64,000 nt of DNA from Branchiostoma belcheri. Its lineage: Eukaryota; Chordata; Leptocardii; Amphioxiformes; Branchiostomatidae. The notes beneath the pieces are model-generated. The model was given only the letters and a program-made list of their open reading frames with translations, ran no database searches and was not told where the DNA came from. Below are positions 1-22,100 of the stretch, one piece after another. The stretch's first letter is position 1, and the number at the start of each line of letters is the position of its first letter. A program made the position numbers and the translations under genes. The stretch covers positions 3,070,675 through 3,134,674 of the forward strand of contig NW_017802602.1 in assembly GCF_001625305.1 (NCBI RefSeq), given 5' to 3'.

Positions 1-308
1 GTGGGGGGGGGGTTGGGGTTGGTGGTCTTTTCGGCTTTTTTCTGATTAGCCCAGTTCTAACGGGGGTAATTCAACCAGGCCGGCTATGTTGTCTATATGC
101 AATCAGAAAATAGCACATAAAAGCTCCTGAAGACCCACAAAACCCCCAGTTTTTGGCATGCTATGGAGGCTAGTTAGACATGACCCTTTGAGTTTTGTAT
201 GTTTTGCCTAGCGGACAACATTTCATGCTTGTCAGTATACATCATGCCACAAACTACACTACCATTAGTTTCATTCGAAGTGCATGCGATGCCAACACGC
301 GGTCTTAC
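1..308. other. Left-edge intron sequence of RPL36A
   Basis: This lies downstream (minus strand) of the donor GTAAGA that closes the last visible eL42 exon. It should be intron leading to a short terminal exon coding the last six or so residues. I looked for a minus-strand acceptor followed by a GQ-type tail and stop and did not find one, so that exon is probably beyond position 1. The first 25 bases are G/T-rich low complexity. Confidence 0.6.
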
Positions 309-1875
309 CTTCCTCTTCTTGTCTCCGCCCAACTCAAAGTGCTTGCACCGCTTGATGGCCACCATCCGCTTGGATCTGCAGTCAGTACACTCCAGACGGA
401 GAACAATCTTCTTGGTTGTTTTAGCCTGGTAGAAATGAAAAAAAAAAAATAGTGTATGAACTCGTCTGTTGTTTCATCTAGTGCAGTGCTTCCTCCCTTT
501 TTATTTTACACCCATGTGGTACTGAGGTTTTGTTTCCAGTTTGATACTGTCAGTACTTCAGTTGCTGTAGCTAGTAGTATTTCGGCTATGGTTGTCTCAG
601 ATCACTAAGAGGTGTCATAACGATGTGTCAACATGCCACATGTACTAGTGGTAGGCAAGTCAGCTACGATTCTAATCATTGACAACAACCCTTCATCTAA
701 GCATGACGACAAGCATTTTAGTGTCTTCAGAAGAACTTTGTTTTGCAGTGGACACCCTTGATACCTCATGTAGTGTCAAACAACTAAAATATATATTATG
801 CTTTTATAAAAATTCCTTACCTTTTTGTGGAAGATGGGTTTAGTTTGACCACCATAACCACTCTGTTTACGATCGTAACGTCTCTTTCCTGCAAAGAAAA
901 AAATGTAGCTATTAGTTCTCTGTATCTGTATAGCCGGTATAACCGCCCTTTGGCATAACACACCAGCTTCGCAGGCACACGGCGCGGCGGCAGCTGGCTA
1001 CATTACACCGAACGACTTGTTCCACCTAACCCTTGAACATTTAACTCTAAACATTGTTTGAAGCTATCTATTGACAATGCCCCTACTGTACTTGGTGACA
1101 GCGAGTTCCACTCTGCGATAGTTCTAGAAAATAATGAATTCTTGAACACCTCGATCCTTGTTCTGACAGCAATATGAGCTTAAATGGGGTATCGCCGTTC
1201 ACATCATGTACACGCAAAAAGCATATGCAAACCATCATATCACCCAATGATCGTAAATTATATAAAAATCGTACATTAATATCGACCTACCCAACTTGTA
1301 CAAGGAAGCCTTGCCCGTCTTGTACTGGGTCACTTTGTGGTTACAGTGCTTTTTGCACTTCTTGCAGAAAGTGCGCCTGGTCTTCGGAACGTTCACCTGT
1401 TTATTTACGAACAAACAACAGAAGAGATTCAATAAAAAGTTGCACACATGCACGCAAGTGTAATAGTAAGTGTAAATATATAATGCCCCCCTCCCCACTT
1501 GGTGTCGGTAGTATTCCTTTCCTTCCTTTGAAGGTACAAAAAGCTTACCAAAATCCACATACTTAAATCAAAGATGACACAAATTATACTCTCAGAATTA
1601 TATGACGACGAATCTTCGTTTTCCTTGTTGAAAAATGATTTAAAAGGAAGTTAATATATGGCATATCGTCTCATGAATTGTTGACGAGGCCACAAGTTCG
1701 TAACACGTCGTATTTGGGGCGATTTTTTGGGACAAAGACGTTAGGGAAGGCAGCGAAAGGAATTCTAGTGGACACAAAAACATTTCAACATCATATTCGT
1801 GTAATATTGTCGCTTAATTTTTCATATTGAAGGCAGATGTCGCTCGATTTTATGAATGAGACAAAATCCTACCAT
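309..1875 (-). CDS. RPL36A: Ribosomal protein eL42 (RPL36A/L44), 3' end missing
   Basis: Large-subunit ribosomal protein eL42, which sits near the E site and contacts deacylated tRNA. Coding exons on the minus strand: 1875-1873 (the ATG alone), 1396-1291, 888-821 and 425-309, together 98 codons in frame. Recognisable blocks are [46 protein letters not shown] and [14 protein letters not shown]. The zinc-ribbon cysteines are present as CKKC near residue 12 and CTDC in LECTDC; the latter has the short CxxC spacing seen in yeast rather than the longer human spacing. The family is about 104-106 residues, so only the final six or so residues are missing, off the left edge. A start codon alone in exon 1, followed directly by a GTAGG donor, is common in ribosomal protein genes. 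A LINE relic sits in the intron between exons 2 and 3. Confidence 0.95.
915..1170 (-). mobile_element. LINE 3'-end relic, family A (copy 1)
   Basis: Read on the minus strand, this encodes the C-terminus of a non-LTR reverse transcriptase: a [18 protein letters not shown] block, then [11 protein letters not shown], and a TSRSV-stop at 1005-1003. A GC-rich 3' UTR and a tail related to CTGTATCTGTATAGCCGG follow. The same 3' end recurs near 10.9, 19.2, 22.6, 50.1 and 62.2 kb, which defines a family. It lies within an RPL36A intron. LINE identity is inferred from the '[13 protein letters not shown]' style of C-terminus typical of CR1/L2-like elements. Confidence 0.8.
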
Positions 1876-1940
1876 CTTGGCGAAAATGTCCGACGAGAGA
1901 GGCGGTACCACGCAGGCGCGCAATGGTAGTCACGTGGTTC
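1876..1940 (-). promoter_or_regulatory. RPL36A core promoter and TOP-like 5' leader
   Basis: Immediately upstream of the minus-strand ATG is a pyrimidine tract, CCTCTCTCGTC (about 1902-1892), of the kind that starts 5' TOP messages of ribosomal protein genes. A CACGTG E-box lies at 1931-1936. The leader would be only about 25 nt. The transcription start is inferred from the tract, not mapped. Confidence 0.5.
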
Positions 1941-4900
1941 GTTAGACTGTAGTACTAGGAATAGTCGGCAGGTGTCGCTTGCAGAAGTTGTACCGAGTTA
2001 TGGTTATCTGTACCTGGCATACCGTCGGTAGTGGTATTGGTAGGAACCCTCTCATTACATGCATTATAATGGAATTTATGTCCTACCTGGGCCGCGATTA
2101 CGTTCGATACAGGTGTTCCGGCCCGTGTGATAACTAGCGGTACGGCCCGAGGGTTCTTAACGCGTACGGCCCGGGCCTTCCAAATGTTCCATAGGACGAT
2201 TCGAACGCGTTTCGCCCTAACCGCGTGCGCCGCTTTCGAAAATTCGAATATACAAATTCGGACGTTGGGATTGATGTTGTAGCGTTTTTTGGGTTTAGGG
2301 ACACCAAATTTTCGCTCATTTTGCATTGAAAGGCGTGTTTTCTTGGGTGGGTATGACATAAATAAAATACAACACGGTGTATTCCGCATCGCCCTCGGTC
2401 CCAGCCCTCCCGCGGATCGGATCTCCCTCCGGCCTTCGGCCGTCGGGCGATCCGACGCGCGGTCGGGCTGGTACCTCGGGTGATACGGAATACCCCGTGT
2501 TGTATTCTATATGTACACTATACAATGATAAGCGCTTATTGCTGTTCACCTTTCTTTCCGCTTGTTCAATTGATTTCAATACGTTAGATCCTATAGATAA
2601 ATGCAACTACATTCTCAGGGGAGAAAACCAATGGAGTGTTCAAATAGGAAAATACAAGAATGTTTCGATCTTAGAGAACGCATGTTAGAGAATTGTTACA
2701 TCATACATATACTCTGTACGCAATATGACGTTATCCACACATGTATTTAGCTTTGTTAGATCTTTAGTTAAGATGTAGAAGACCATACAAAAGTTTCTGT
2801 ACTTTTTTGTTGTGTCATTAAAGAATCAATGTATTACGCGTACAGTATTGTATACAAAATGCCGGAATTAAGTGCATTTCACTTCAGGTGGTTGTACATC
2901 TAAGAGAATGTGTTGCATTCTCCATGTATTGTTTTAAACACAACAAGCAAAGTAGTTAAAACATTAACATTAGACTCTGTTACAACCAAAGAAAGAGAGA
3001 CACACAAAGAAATTCATTCAAAAACCAACTTTACTTCTTTTGTAACCACAACTGGGATGAGAAAGACATGAATGTAATTTACATAAGATGACATTCAATT
3101 TAAATAGTTATGATATTGATTTGGCCAAATACTGTCCTACCATCATTTGCATCGATGTTTACTGTTTTACATGTAACGTTACACAGCATGTAAGTCAGAC
3201 AGCAAAATTCAGAGTTCACATCAGCAACCTTCAAGTTCAAAGGCAAAAAGCAATGCAAAAACTCATAAAACCTTAAAATATCAACAAAATGGTAAAAATC
3301 TTGCTGGTATCTTACATGTATATATCACTCAAGTAATTTTCCTGCAGGAGAAATACTAAGAGAAGGCCAACAAAACTAGACCTTGGAAGGAAAACATTTC
3401 TTGTGACGTAAAAATTGACAAAAATTTATGATGGAAACCCTAATGGCAAAAAGGTAGATGGATTGATGTTCAAGTGTTACGTTCTGGCCATGAAATCGTG
3501 ATCTACTGGTAACACTTGCTCACAATGTACATGTAGTTGTCATGTCCCTAAAAACATGCATTCATGTTCTGTAGATATTTTCTACTCATGCCAAACAAAG
3601 GGTTCTTGTTTTTTTATCAAGCATGGCCTGGACAAGAACTGTTTAGACATAAGGGGTCTTCACTTTATACCTTGTGCAGATGCAGTTCAAAACTGTAGCC
3701 TAGCTTATAATATTAATAATCTACTGTGTATGAAATAACAATGTATGCATTAACTGTGGCAGGATTGTGCTGAAAAAATTACTATAGCCTCCACCAGGCC
3801 TTTCTACGGGAATACGGATCGTAGAATTCTGCAAAAAGGAGAGTAAAATTGGCCAAGGAAGTCCGGCCGCGGGGATGTAGTTTCTTTCCTGTGCGGCCTG
3901 TCAAACCTACAAGGCAGCCAAACTCCCCTGGAAAATATTCTCCTATATAGCCAGCGTAGATAGTCTGGTAGAGACTAAAATTACTAAATCACAGTCTCGT
4001 GTTGTGGGATTTTTCCCTGTCGCACAATTTTCTACAAGTCTCCAGTAGAATGGACCTTTGACAACTTTTTCTAACACAAGACAGGTGGCATTTGTACAAT
4101 ACATTCACAAGAGTCTTCAATTTGCTGTTATATGACAAGGTGTATGTATATGACAAGGACCTACATTGTAACTGTCCTTTTTCACATTGTGATGATACTG
4201 TCTCAGTATTTTGGACACTTTCCATGACTCATACCTTTTTGCAACATTTTTTTCCAAAATCAGCATAGAGGGAACAAATTTTGTCTCTCGTTTCAGTCAA
4301 AGCTTTCACGGTCTAAAATTCTAAAATGGACAGGCACACACATGCTTCCCTACCCACTAAGCTGGCACTAAAAAAATTATGCACTTGATCTACTCGATGA
4401 CCTGGACCAATCAGGACCGTTGTTTGAACCCACCAATCAGCTGCTACGACACATTTTCCAACTAGTTCCCTCCACAACTAGAGCCTAAACTAACACGGAC
4501 AGGTTTTCTCCTAAGCTATACTGTTTGGCTAAAAACTACTACAGGAACCCCCACCCCCTACCTCTCTATATCAGTAAGAACTGTCACTACACCCTAGCTT
4601 AACAATGAAAGGATAATACAGATTCTACAAGGTATAAAGCTGCCATTGTAGCAAATTTCGATCAACATCCTAGCTCTTACAGTCTTGCATTAACCATGGC
4701 AGGTACCACATCTGAATACATAAATGGTTTTGGCGCAAGTTTTGCAGGGTTTTCTTGAATGTAAGGTTTTTGAGAAGTAGCAAACCAAGGTGACAGGCAA
4801 TTCCATGTTTCTGGGAGTAAAATGACACTAGCTGCCCCCCTCCCCCATACTTTCCATCCTACACTAGCATACTTAGGTGCTGCCTTCTTGTATACAGTCA

Positions 4901-5152
4901 TTGCCATTGGAAACAATGCCATATCCCACAACAGCACACTTTATATCAGCACGCTTTGTGAATACGCTTTGTGATATTTCGTGGCATAGAGAATTTGGGT
5001 TTTAGAATTACGATTTTCCAACTGAGTTCAAACCCAAGCTTGGACACTTACTTTCCTCACTTGTTTCTTTTAACACTTATACCCTATAGTTGAAATGTTT
5101 CCAATGGCAACAATTGTTTATACGAGACAAAATTTTCAGTGCTACAGACCAC
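1941..5152. other. Intergenic: RPL36A upstream region and GTPBP1 3' flank
   Basis: No coding exon is supported. 1941-2510 is CpG-rich and probably the eL42 promoter island; it contains the palindromic element at 2366-2506. The rest is AT-rich and must include the 3' UTR of GTPBP1 on the minus strand. No convincing polyadenylation signal close to the stop codon could be assigned. Confidence 0.5.
2366..2506. repeat. GC-rich palindromic element (foldback MITE)
   Basis: The left end AATACAACACGG and right end CCGTGTTGTATT are inverted copies. The inverted similarity continues inward (TGTATTCCGCATC against GATACGGAATACC; GGTCCCAGCC against GGCTGGTACC) to a central CCGGCCTTCGGCCG, so nearly the whole 141 bp can fold back. 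No target duplication was recognised. Confidence 0.7.
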
Positions 5153-14974
<9,822 letters not shown>

Positions 14975-16178
14975 CTTGTCTCAGACTCTTACCTGTTCTT
15001 TTTTTTTTAAATACTTTAACCTCGTTTACTTACCAAACCCTATTGTTTCAGTGGGTTACAAGGTCCAGATCTAATTGATAACTGATTAACTAGCAGATGG
15101 AATGGACCAGATGCTCTGGACTTGTTTTTCGTACCCTCAGTTGAGTCGATTTTTTTTCTTGAAGAGAGTTCTTGGCTTCCAGCTGTTCCTTAAGACTCGA
15201 AGATGCGCTGATTTTGTTAAGGTCAGTTGTGTAAAATTATGAAATCTTGTACTGGCTGTCCAGCTGGAATAACACAGTTCTCTGGGTCGTTCCACGTAGC
15301 AATCAAGATCCTTGTGGAAAACTCCTTGAAGTACAACACGCAAACACAAAGCAGCAGGTTCCACGACTAATACACGACTTCAAGACGACAAGAACACGAC
15401 TAGAAGCACCTCAACATGCTATAGACAGTAACCTGTATGTATTGATTAGGTGCATTATTAGTGTTCGTAACATGGTCGAACAACAAACCGTCTGCTGGAG
15501 AGAAGAAACCTCGCAAAGATCCATCGCTCCTTATTGCACAAGAAGGTGGAAATTCTGCATTCTAAATAGATCCACAGGCTGATGAAACTGCTTGAAAGTC
15601 GGCTGTTGAGCTGAGAGGTCGCGGAAGGTGATTGTTTACGCTATTTTACGACGCTATTACAACAGCCAAACACAACAGAACGAGGTCCGGTTGCATCTGC
15701 AATCGCTGCAGTGTCATCACTTTACAAGTACGAGCGCAAACATACGCAAAACTATTCACATTTACACCTTTAACAACATATTAAAACCTATAAAAATAAA
15801 AATTCAACTTAATATAAATCGACAAAATATAAATTAGTATCATATACTGATCTATTTTGTATTTAGAAGAATATATTGACCAAGAACGATATAAATGTGT
15901 TTTGCGTTTTTTAGCTATCAGGACCAGTACGCAAGGGATTGTGGGAAGCACATGTTGTGCACAACTTTGGTGACGTCATTTCTGCACTGTTTTGGTGACG
16001 TCATTTCTTCCCTATTTCAGTGACGTCAGTACCCCAACAGCTGATTGCTAAAAGCTCGTACATGTGACATTCTTTCTGTTGTTGTTGACGGTTTAAACAA
16101 GTAACCTTGTCGTGTATAAGATAAAGAGCCGAGACATTCCAAAGTCTTTCTCACACGAAGCTTCTAAGGAAAGACAAG
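14975..16178. other. Head-to-head GTPBP1/FDXR intergenic region
   Basis: No coding exon is supported. The interval must hold the promoters and 5' leaders of both divergent genes. The GTPBP1 side carries a 12-T run near 15000. The FDXR side carries the CRE cluster at 15971-16028. No TATA element could be placed with confidence. Confidence 0.55.
15971..16028 (+). promoter_or_regulatory. Three tandem CRE sites upstream of FDXR
   Basis: Perfect TGACGTCA octamers lie at 15971-15978, 15996-16003 and 16021-16028, exactly 25 bp apart. The surrounding repeats are similar (TTTGGTGACGTCATTTCT, TTTGGTGACGTCATTTCT, TTCAGTGACGTCAGT), so they arose by tandem duplication. They lie 151-208 bp upstream of the FDXR ATG. 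CREB/ATF binding is inferred from the consensus. Steroidogenic electron-transfer genes are cAMP-responsive in vertebrates. Confidence 0.75.
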
Positions 16179-19100
16179 ATGGACGCCCAGAAAGTTGTTC
16201 TTGCCGGTAGACTGGCGTTAACAGGGGTTTTATGGAGAATGTCAGGTAAAATAAGCATGTTTTTACTTCAACAGTTCAAGAAGGGTTTGTAGATTTGCGA
16301 TGTGTATGTCATTTAGAGGCCTGAGAATATATACTAGTAAAAACAATTATTTTAAAGCTCCTATGTATGAGAGTAGAGTTAGTAGAATAGAGTTGTAGTT
16401 AGTGTAGTATGAAATTCCAAATATTTTTGAAAAGTTCTGTAGACTGAAACTATGCGAAGGAGAATTAAACGTTTTTCGAAGTATTTGGAACATAATGTTC
16501 TGTGCTTTTTTGTAACAGGTAAGACTACTGGAGTGTACTGTCGTGCTGTAAAGAAACACTGGTGTGAGACAGTTTTCCAGTCTCCCCAGAGGTTGTTCTG
16601 CAATGTTTCTGCACCTGGCCAGAACAGGTGCTTCTTCCACACCTCCACACCTGGTCAGAAAAGGTGGTTCTTCCACATCTCCACACCTGGCCAGAATAGG
16701 TGCCTCTACCACACATCAACACCTGGTCATCACAGGTGGCTAAGCAACAACTCCACACCCGGTCAGAACAGGTGTTTAACCCACACCTCCACACTTGGCC
16801 AGAACAGGTGCACCTCCACGCCTGGTCATTGCAGGTGGTACTCCCACGCCTCCACACCTGGCCATCGCAGGTGGTACTGCCACACCGCCACACCTGGTCC
16901 ACACGTGTGCATCGTCGGAAGTGGTCCGGCCGGTTTCTACACTGCCCAACACATCCTGAAGGTAGGTCAACTTAGGGTTCTTCCATTTAAGAAAGTTAGG
17001 GGTGTTTCTGATACTTTTTTCATTGTTGAACAACTTGTCTTATCATGGTAGGGTAACTAGGGTCTGCTACTCATTCTTTCAATAGTTTTGAAGATTGGTC
17101 TTTAATTCTTCCACAAAATGTCAAACAAAAATGTTTGTTTTTGGTGTATTTTTTGTTTGCAGAACCACAAGACTGCAAGAGTGGACATCTATGAAAAGTT
17201 ACCCGTACCGTTTGGTTTAGTCAGGTTTGGTGTGGCACCAGATCACCCAGAAGTCAAGGTAAACCAACATGATATTCCCTTATACCAAGGACATTTGAAA
17301 GTCTGTAAAACGTCCATTCCTATACATGGTACATGACTCTCCAAGTAGTTGTAGAGGTGAAACACTGAAAGGCCGTAACATTGTTTTCTGACTACCTGAA
17401 GTATTGTTTTGGGTGGCTGAGCTGTGGGTTTGTGTGTGAGGGTGGGGAAAGATTGACAGAAAGAAGGACAGGACTTCAAAAGATCAGACACAGGAAATGG
17501 GGAGCCAGGGGAGCCAGCAGGTATTAGGTTGGCATATGGGGGAATTCAGGAAGCCAAGGATTGCATGAGCAGCCCTACAGCCCTGCACAGTTTCTGTATG
17601 TTTCTCATCTCCTTGGTTGTTCCAATAAATTCACAAAGCCCTAAATGCTTCACAGAAGTCTGAAATCTCCCATTTTTGTTTGTTCATTTCAGAATGTAAT
17701 CAACACCTTTACCAACACAGCAGCCAATGACAGGTGTTCCTTTCTAGGGAATGTAACAGTCGGCAAAGATGTGACAGTGGCAGAGCTAAGGCAGGCATAT
17801 GATGCAGTCATTATGGTATGTAATAATATACATAATGGTTGTTGCATGCTTTTATGTTTACCTTCACAGAAAAAAAATACACTTTTACTATTTTTAGTTA
17901 GTACCATATGCATGATAGTTAATTTTCTGATAACTTTTTCAAATATAAAATATCTACTTCATTTTCCAGTCATATGGAGCTGATGCAGACAAGGAGTTTG
18001 GAATACCAGGAGAGGTTTGTTTGTTTGTTTGTTTGCTTATTAGTTTGTTTTATATGTGTCTGTCATAAGATTCTTAATAAGTTGTATGGCTAGTCCAGAA
18101 TTCAGTCAAGAAGGACTTCATTTTTCTTTTCATATGTGGGGACCAGGTCTTTTTTCCTGGGAAACAATCAAGAGAGTGTACTAGCTAGTAAAGGATTGTA
18201 TCCAGCCTATTACATATTCACTCAAGTATAACACTGTACTTGTGAAATTATGTGAATGTAATTTGTGTTCCTGGACAGAACTTACCAGGTGTGTACTCAG
18301 CGAGGGCGTTTGTCGGCTGGTATAACGGTCTTCCACAGGACAAACATGTAGGTACACTTTCTTACAAATCATCTTCCTTCTAACTGGATCATAAAGATAG
18401 CTATAGCTAAAACATGAAGTCAAACCTAAGATGCTGGTGTTGTTAAATCTAATAGTACTATTAGGCTTGGTGGCTTATTTGAGTAAGAATAATTATAAAC
18501 AGAGCAGTAATTTGTTAGGTTGGCCTACATAAAAGTAAACATATATATTGCTTTGTATATGTTACCTGTCTAGTTAATCTTCTTTTTTAGATTTTTGGTA
18601 GAAGTGATAACAAACTAAATGCAGAACTGATATGTATCAGGACATTAATGCATTTTCAATATAATGATGTGCATTGTACAAATTTATGTTTATGTTTGCT
18701 TGTTCTAGCTGGCTCCCATGTTGGACACAGATACAGCAGTGGTTTTAGGACAAGGAAACGTGGCACTAGACGTGGCCAGGATACTTCTGACTCCACTCAG
18801 CATTCTCAAGGTACAGACGACACAACAGGGTTTGAGTTTGAGTTTATTAGGACCCGCATTTAGCATACATGAACATGTACATGACAGTAGCTATTCTTCC
18901 TGTGGTCCATTCTAACACACAGCATGACACACAGGAAAATGTAGAAAACATACTATACATTGACAACAATAGCAAAATACTATTACCGGTAAGTCTATCC
19001 ACTGTCTGTCATTTCAATGCTAGTATTTGATTGAGTCTTGTCACTAACAACAAGAAAAGTTAGGCCATTTCGTCCATGGATGGATGTATGGATGTATCTG

Positions 19101-22100
19101 TATCTGTATAGCCAGTATAACCGCCCTTCAGTGTAACATACCAGCTTCTGTATCTGTATAGCCGGTATAACTGCCCTTAGGCATAACACACCAGCTTTGC
19201 AGGCACGCGGCGTGGCGGCAGCTGGCTACATTACACCAATCGACTTGTTACACCTATCCCTTGAACATATAACTCTAGACATTGTTTAAAGCTATCTAAT
19301 GACAATGGCCCTACTGTATCTGGATGCTTTAGAGTTAGACCAGATGAATGATTTCTTTTCCCCCCCACCCCTATATATATAGAAAACAGACATCACAGAC
19401 CATGCGGCAGCAGCTTTGGAGACCAGCCAGGTGAAGACTGTCTACATTGTTGGCAGGAGAGGACCTTTACAAGTAAGTAAACAACATGGCATCTTCCTGA
19501 CAGATGCGTCAGCAACCCTTTCTCTATTTCTCAACTCAAGTAGCTGGTCTTACTCAAGTACCTGGGCCTACTTGGCTAGCCATGAGCATGTTAGAGAACC
19601 AATCACACACCTCTACCAGGCTTCAGAGGCGGCTGGAAAGAATAGAAACCGGCCAAAAAGATAACCTGGGAGTTAGTCTGCTAAAGGTGTACAGTTTTTC
19701 AGAGCTGCAATCTGTATTCCTTTACTAGTAGGCAACTCCACTGGCATGTTATCTGTCTATTTGGCCCATTTCTACTCCTTACAGCCGCCTCCCGAAGCCT
19801 GGTAAGGCTACTAGTAATCACACAGTACTTGCAGTAAGAGTAGAGGGTTGCCATCCTCCGTAGTTTCCACCGGCAACTAATTAATATCCCAGGGCAAACA
19901 TTGAGCTCAGAGGAAGGGCAACCTGTAGAGGTGCGTATGCATCTGTTTTGCCCTCCCTTTCATTTGATGGAAAATCCCAATAAACAAACAATTAGGAGCT
20001 GGCATGAACTACGGAGGTAGTACCCAGGCTAATTTTATTTTTCATCTCACAGACAGCCTTTACCATAAAAGAGCTCCGTGAGATGACAAAGCTGCCTGAC
20101 TGTCGACCAGTCTTAGACCCTGCCGACTTTACCGGACTGGAGGACAAAGTCAAATGTGGGTAACCCCCTTTTTCAGTTGCTTTGTGGTAGACTTCAATAC
20201 TGTAATTGTTCACCAGTTCAGAACTTTTTACAAGATCTGAATTTTTTTTGTCATTTCAGCAAACTCATGACTATTTTTAATTTTTTTCAGTATTTAATGT
20301 ATGATATTAATCATGCCAATTTTGTCTCTCAAGTCAGGATAACAAAATTTGTCTGCCAAGCAGATGTTGGAGGTCTAAATCACATGTTTGTAACAAAAAC
20401 AGGGAGCTGTAAAAATATCTGTTTGGAGAGTAGAATCATTTAAAGCAACAAGTTAAATATTTCATCAAATAAGACACTTGGCAAAGCCAGTGTCAAATCA
20501 ATGTGTATGGTACTTAAGAACAGAGCTTGTTTCAAAAATAATGCAAAAACTATTTTGGATATTTATATACAGTGGTAGAAATATTTTTTTCAATGTTCTG
20601 CAATATTGCAGATGATTCAAAATCTTGTTCTGCAATTTGGAAACGTTTTCTGCAAATACACAAGCCTCCAAACTACAACCTTCTCAACTTAATAAATGCA
20701 AAATTGCAGATTGTAGAATTTTTCTTCTGCAATATTGTAAATCTCTCTGCAAAATGCAGAATGCAGATAGGTATTTTGAACACTGATAGATCAAAGAAAT
20801 CAATCAATGTGATTATTTCTGCAGCTTTGCAGAGGCCCAGGAAAAGGCTGACAGAGCTGCTGATCAAGACATCTCAGACAGGGGGCGCTACTGCACAGGA
20901 GACACAGAGGCTGGACCAGGCCACCAGAGAATGGGGGCTGAAGTTCTTAAGAAGTCCCTTAGAAATTCTGCCCACTCAAGATGGAACTAGAATATCAGCG
21001 ATTCGACTAGGGGTGAACAGACTAGAGGTAAATTTTTATATCTATTTATTTTATATTTAATCAAAGTAAGCTGTACCGCATTGGAACTCATACATGTATC
21101 CAGGATACATTTTTCCCCTCAGTAATGTAAAATTATTAAAGATTCTCATTGTCTTGGAAACTTGTGAACTTGTCCATTTTGACCATGGCCGGTGTAATAG
21201 CCAAGCGGGGAGAGTGCTTGCCTTGCATTTGGTAGGTCGTGAGTTCAATCACAGAGTCATCCCAAATACTTTAAGAATGCTACATACGTATACATACATG
21301 TACATGTACTGCTTTTTCAGCTTAGCACTCAGCATTTGAGAAAGAGTATGGGAGTACATACTCACCACTACCAGTGGACTAGCCCCCCGCTGTAGTGAAT
21401 TGCACTACTGTGTGGCCCAAGGGCAACAAAATGGAGATGGGTGACGCCATATGCGACAATGCTAATGGTTGCGAGGATGAATTTAACTTTAACATTTTGG
21501 CCCCCCCCAGGGTTCAGACAGCTCAGCCCGAGCTATTCCCACCGGCGAAACAGAAGTCCTGTCCTGCGGACTTGTCCTCAGGAGTATTGGGTACAAGAGT
21601 GTTCCCATAGACGACTCTGTCCCCTTCGACTCACAGAAGGGCGTCATTCCAAACACAGCTGGGAGAGTCACAGGATGCAAAGGTATTAAAGGCCATGTCA
21701 TTCAGTTTCTTCACATTTTGGTATTTTGTGGTGGTGCCACAAAATGCACCTTATGTGGGCTGTTTTAGAGCGCGCAACCATAAATATTAGAAATGCTGGA
21801 TAAAATTGGACTAATATGTTGAAAAGTGGCAGTAAATGACGATCACGTGAGGATATTTTCAATTAAATCATTTCCTTTTTGGTGAAAAAATCATTACATA
21901 ATGTCCCTTTAAATTGACAATGTGGTGCCTGACGTACACACAGAAACTTACATGCACCAACATTAATAACTCCCTGCTGCCTATACCCATTTTTAAACTG
22001 ATACAAGTTCCATGACAAAGCACAACCTCAGCAGCAAGATTAGGTTAATGAATAGCAAAGTTCTTTTATCACAATCGACCGTCTGTCATCTTCATCAGGG

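Noticed and set aside
1955..2389. 144-codon minus-strand open frame upstream of RPL36A
   Set aside because: CpG-rich promoter composition, no recognisable domain, and it overlaps the palindromic element.
16525..16902. Minus-strand 125-codon frame with CSGQVWRCG repeats
   Set aside because: Antisense shadow of the FDXR coding minisatellite; its regularity comes from the palindromic 36-bp unit.
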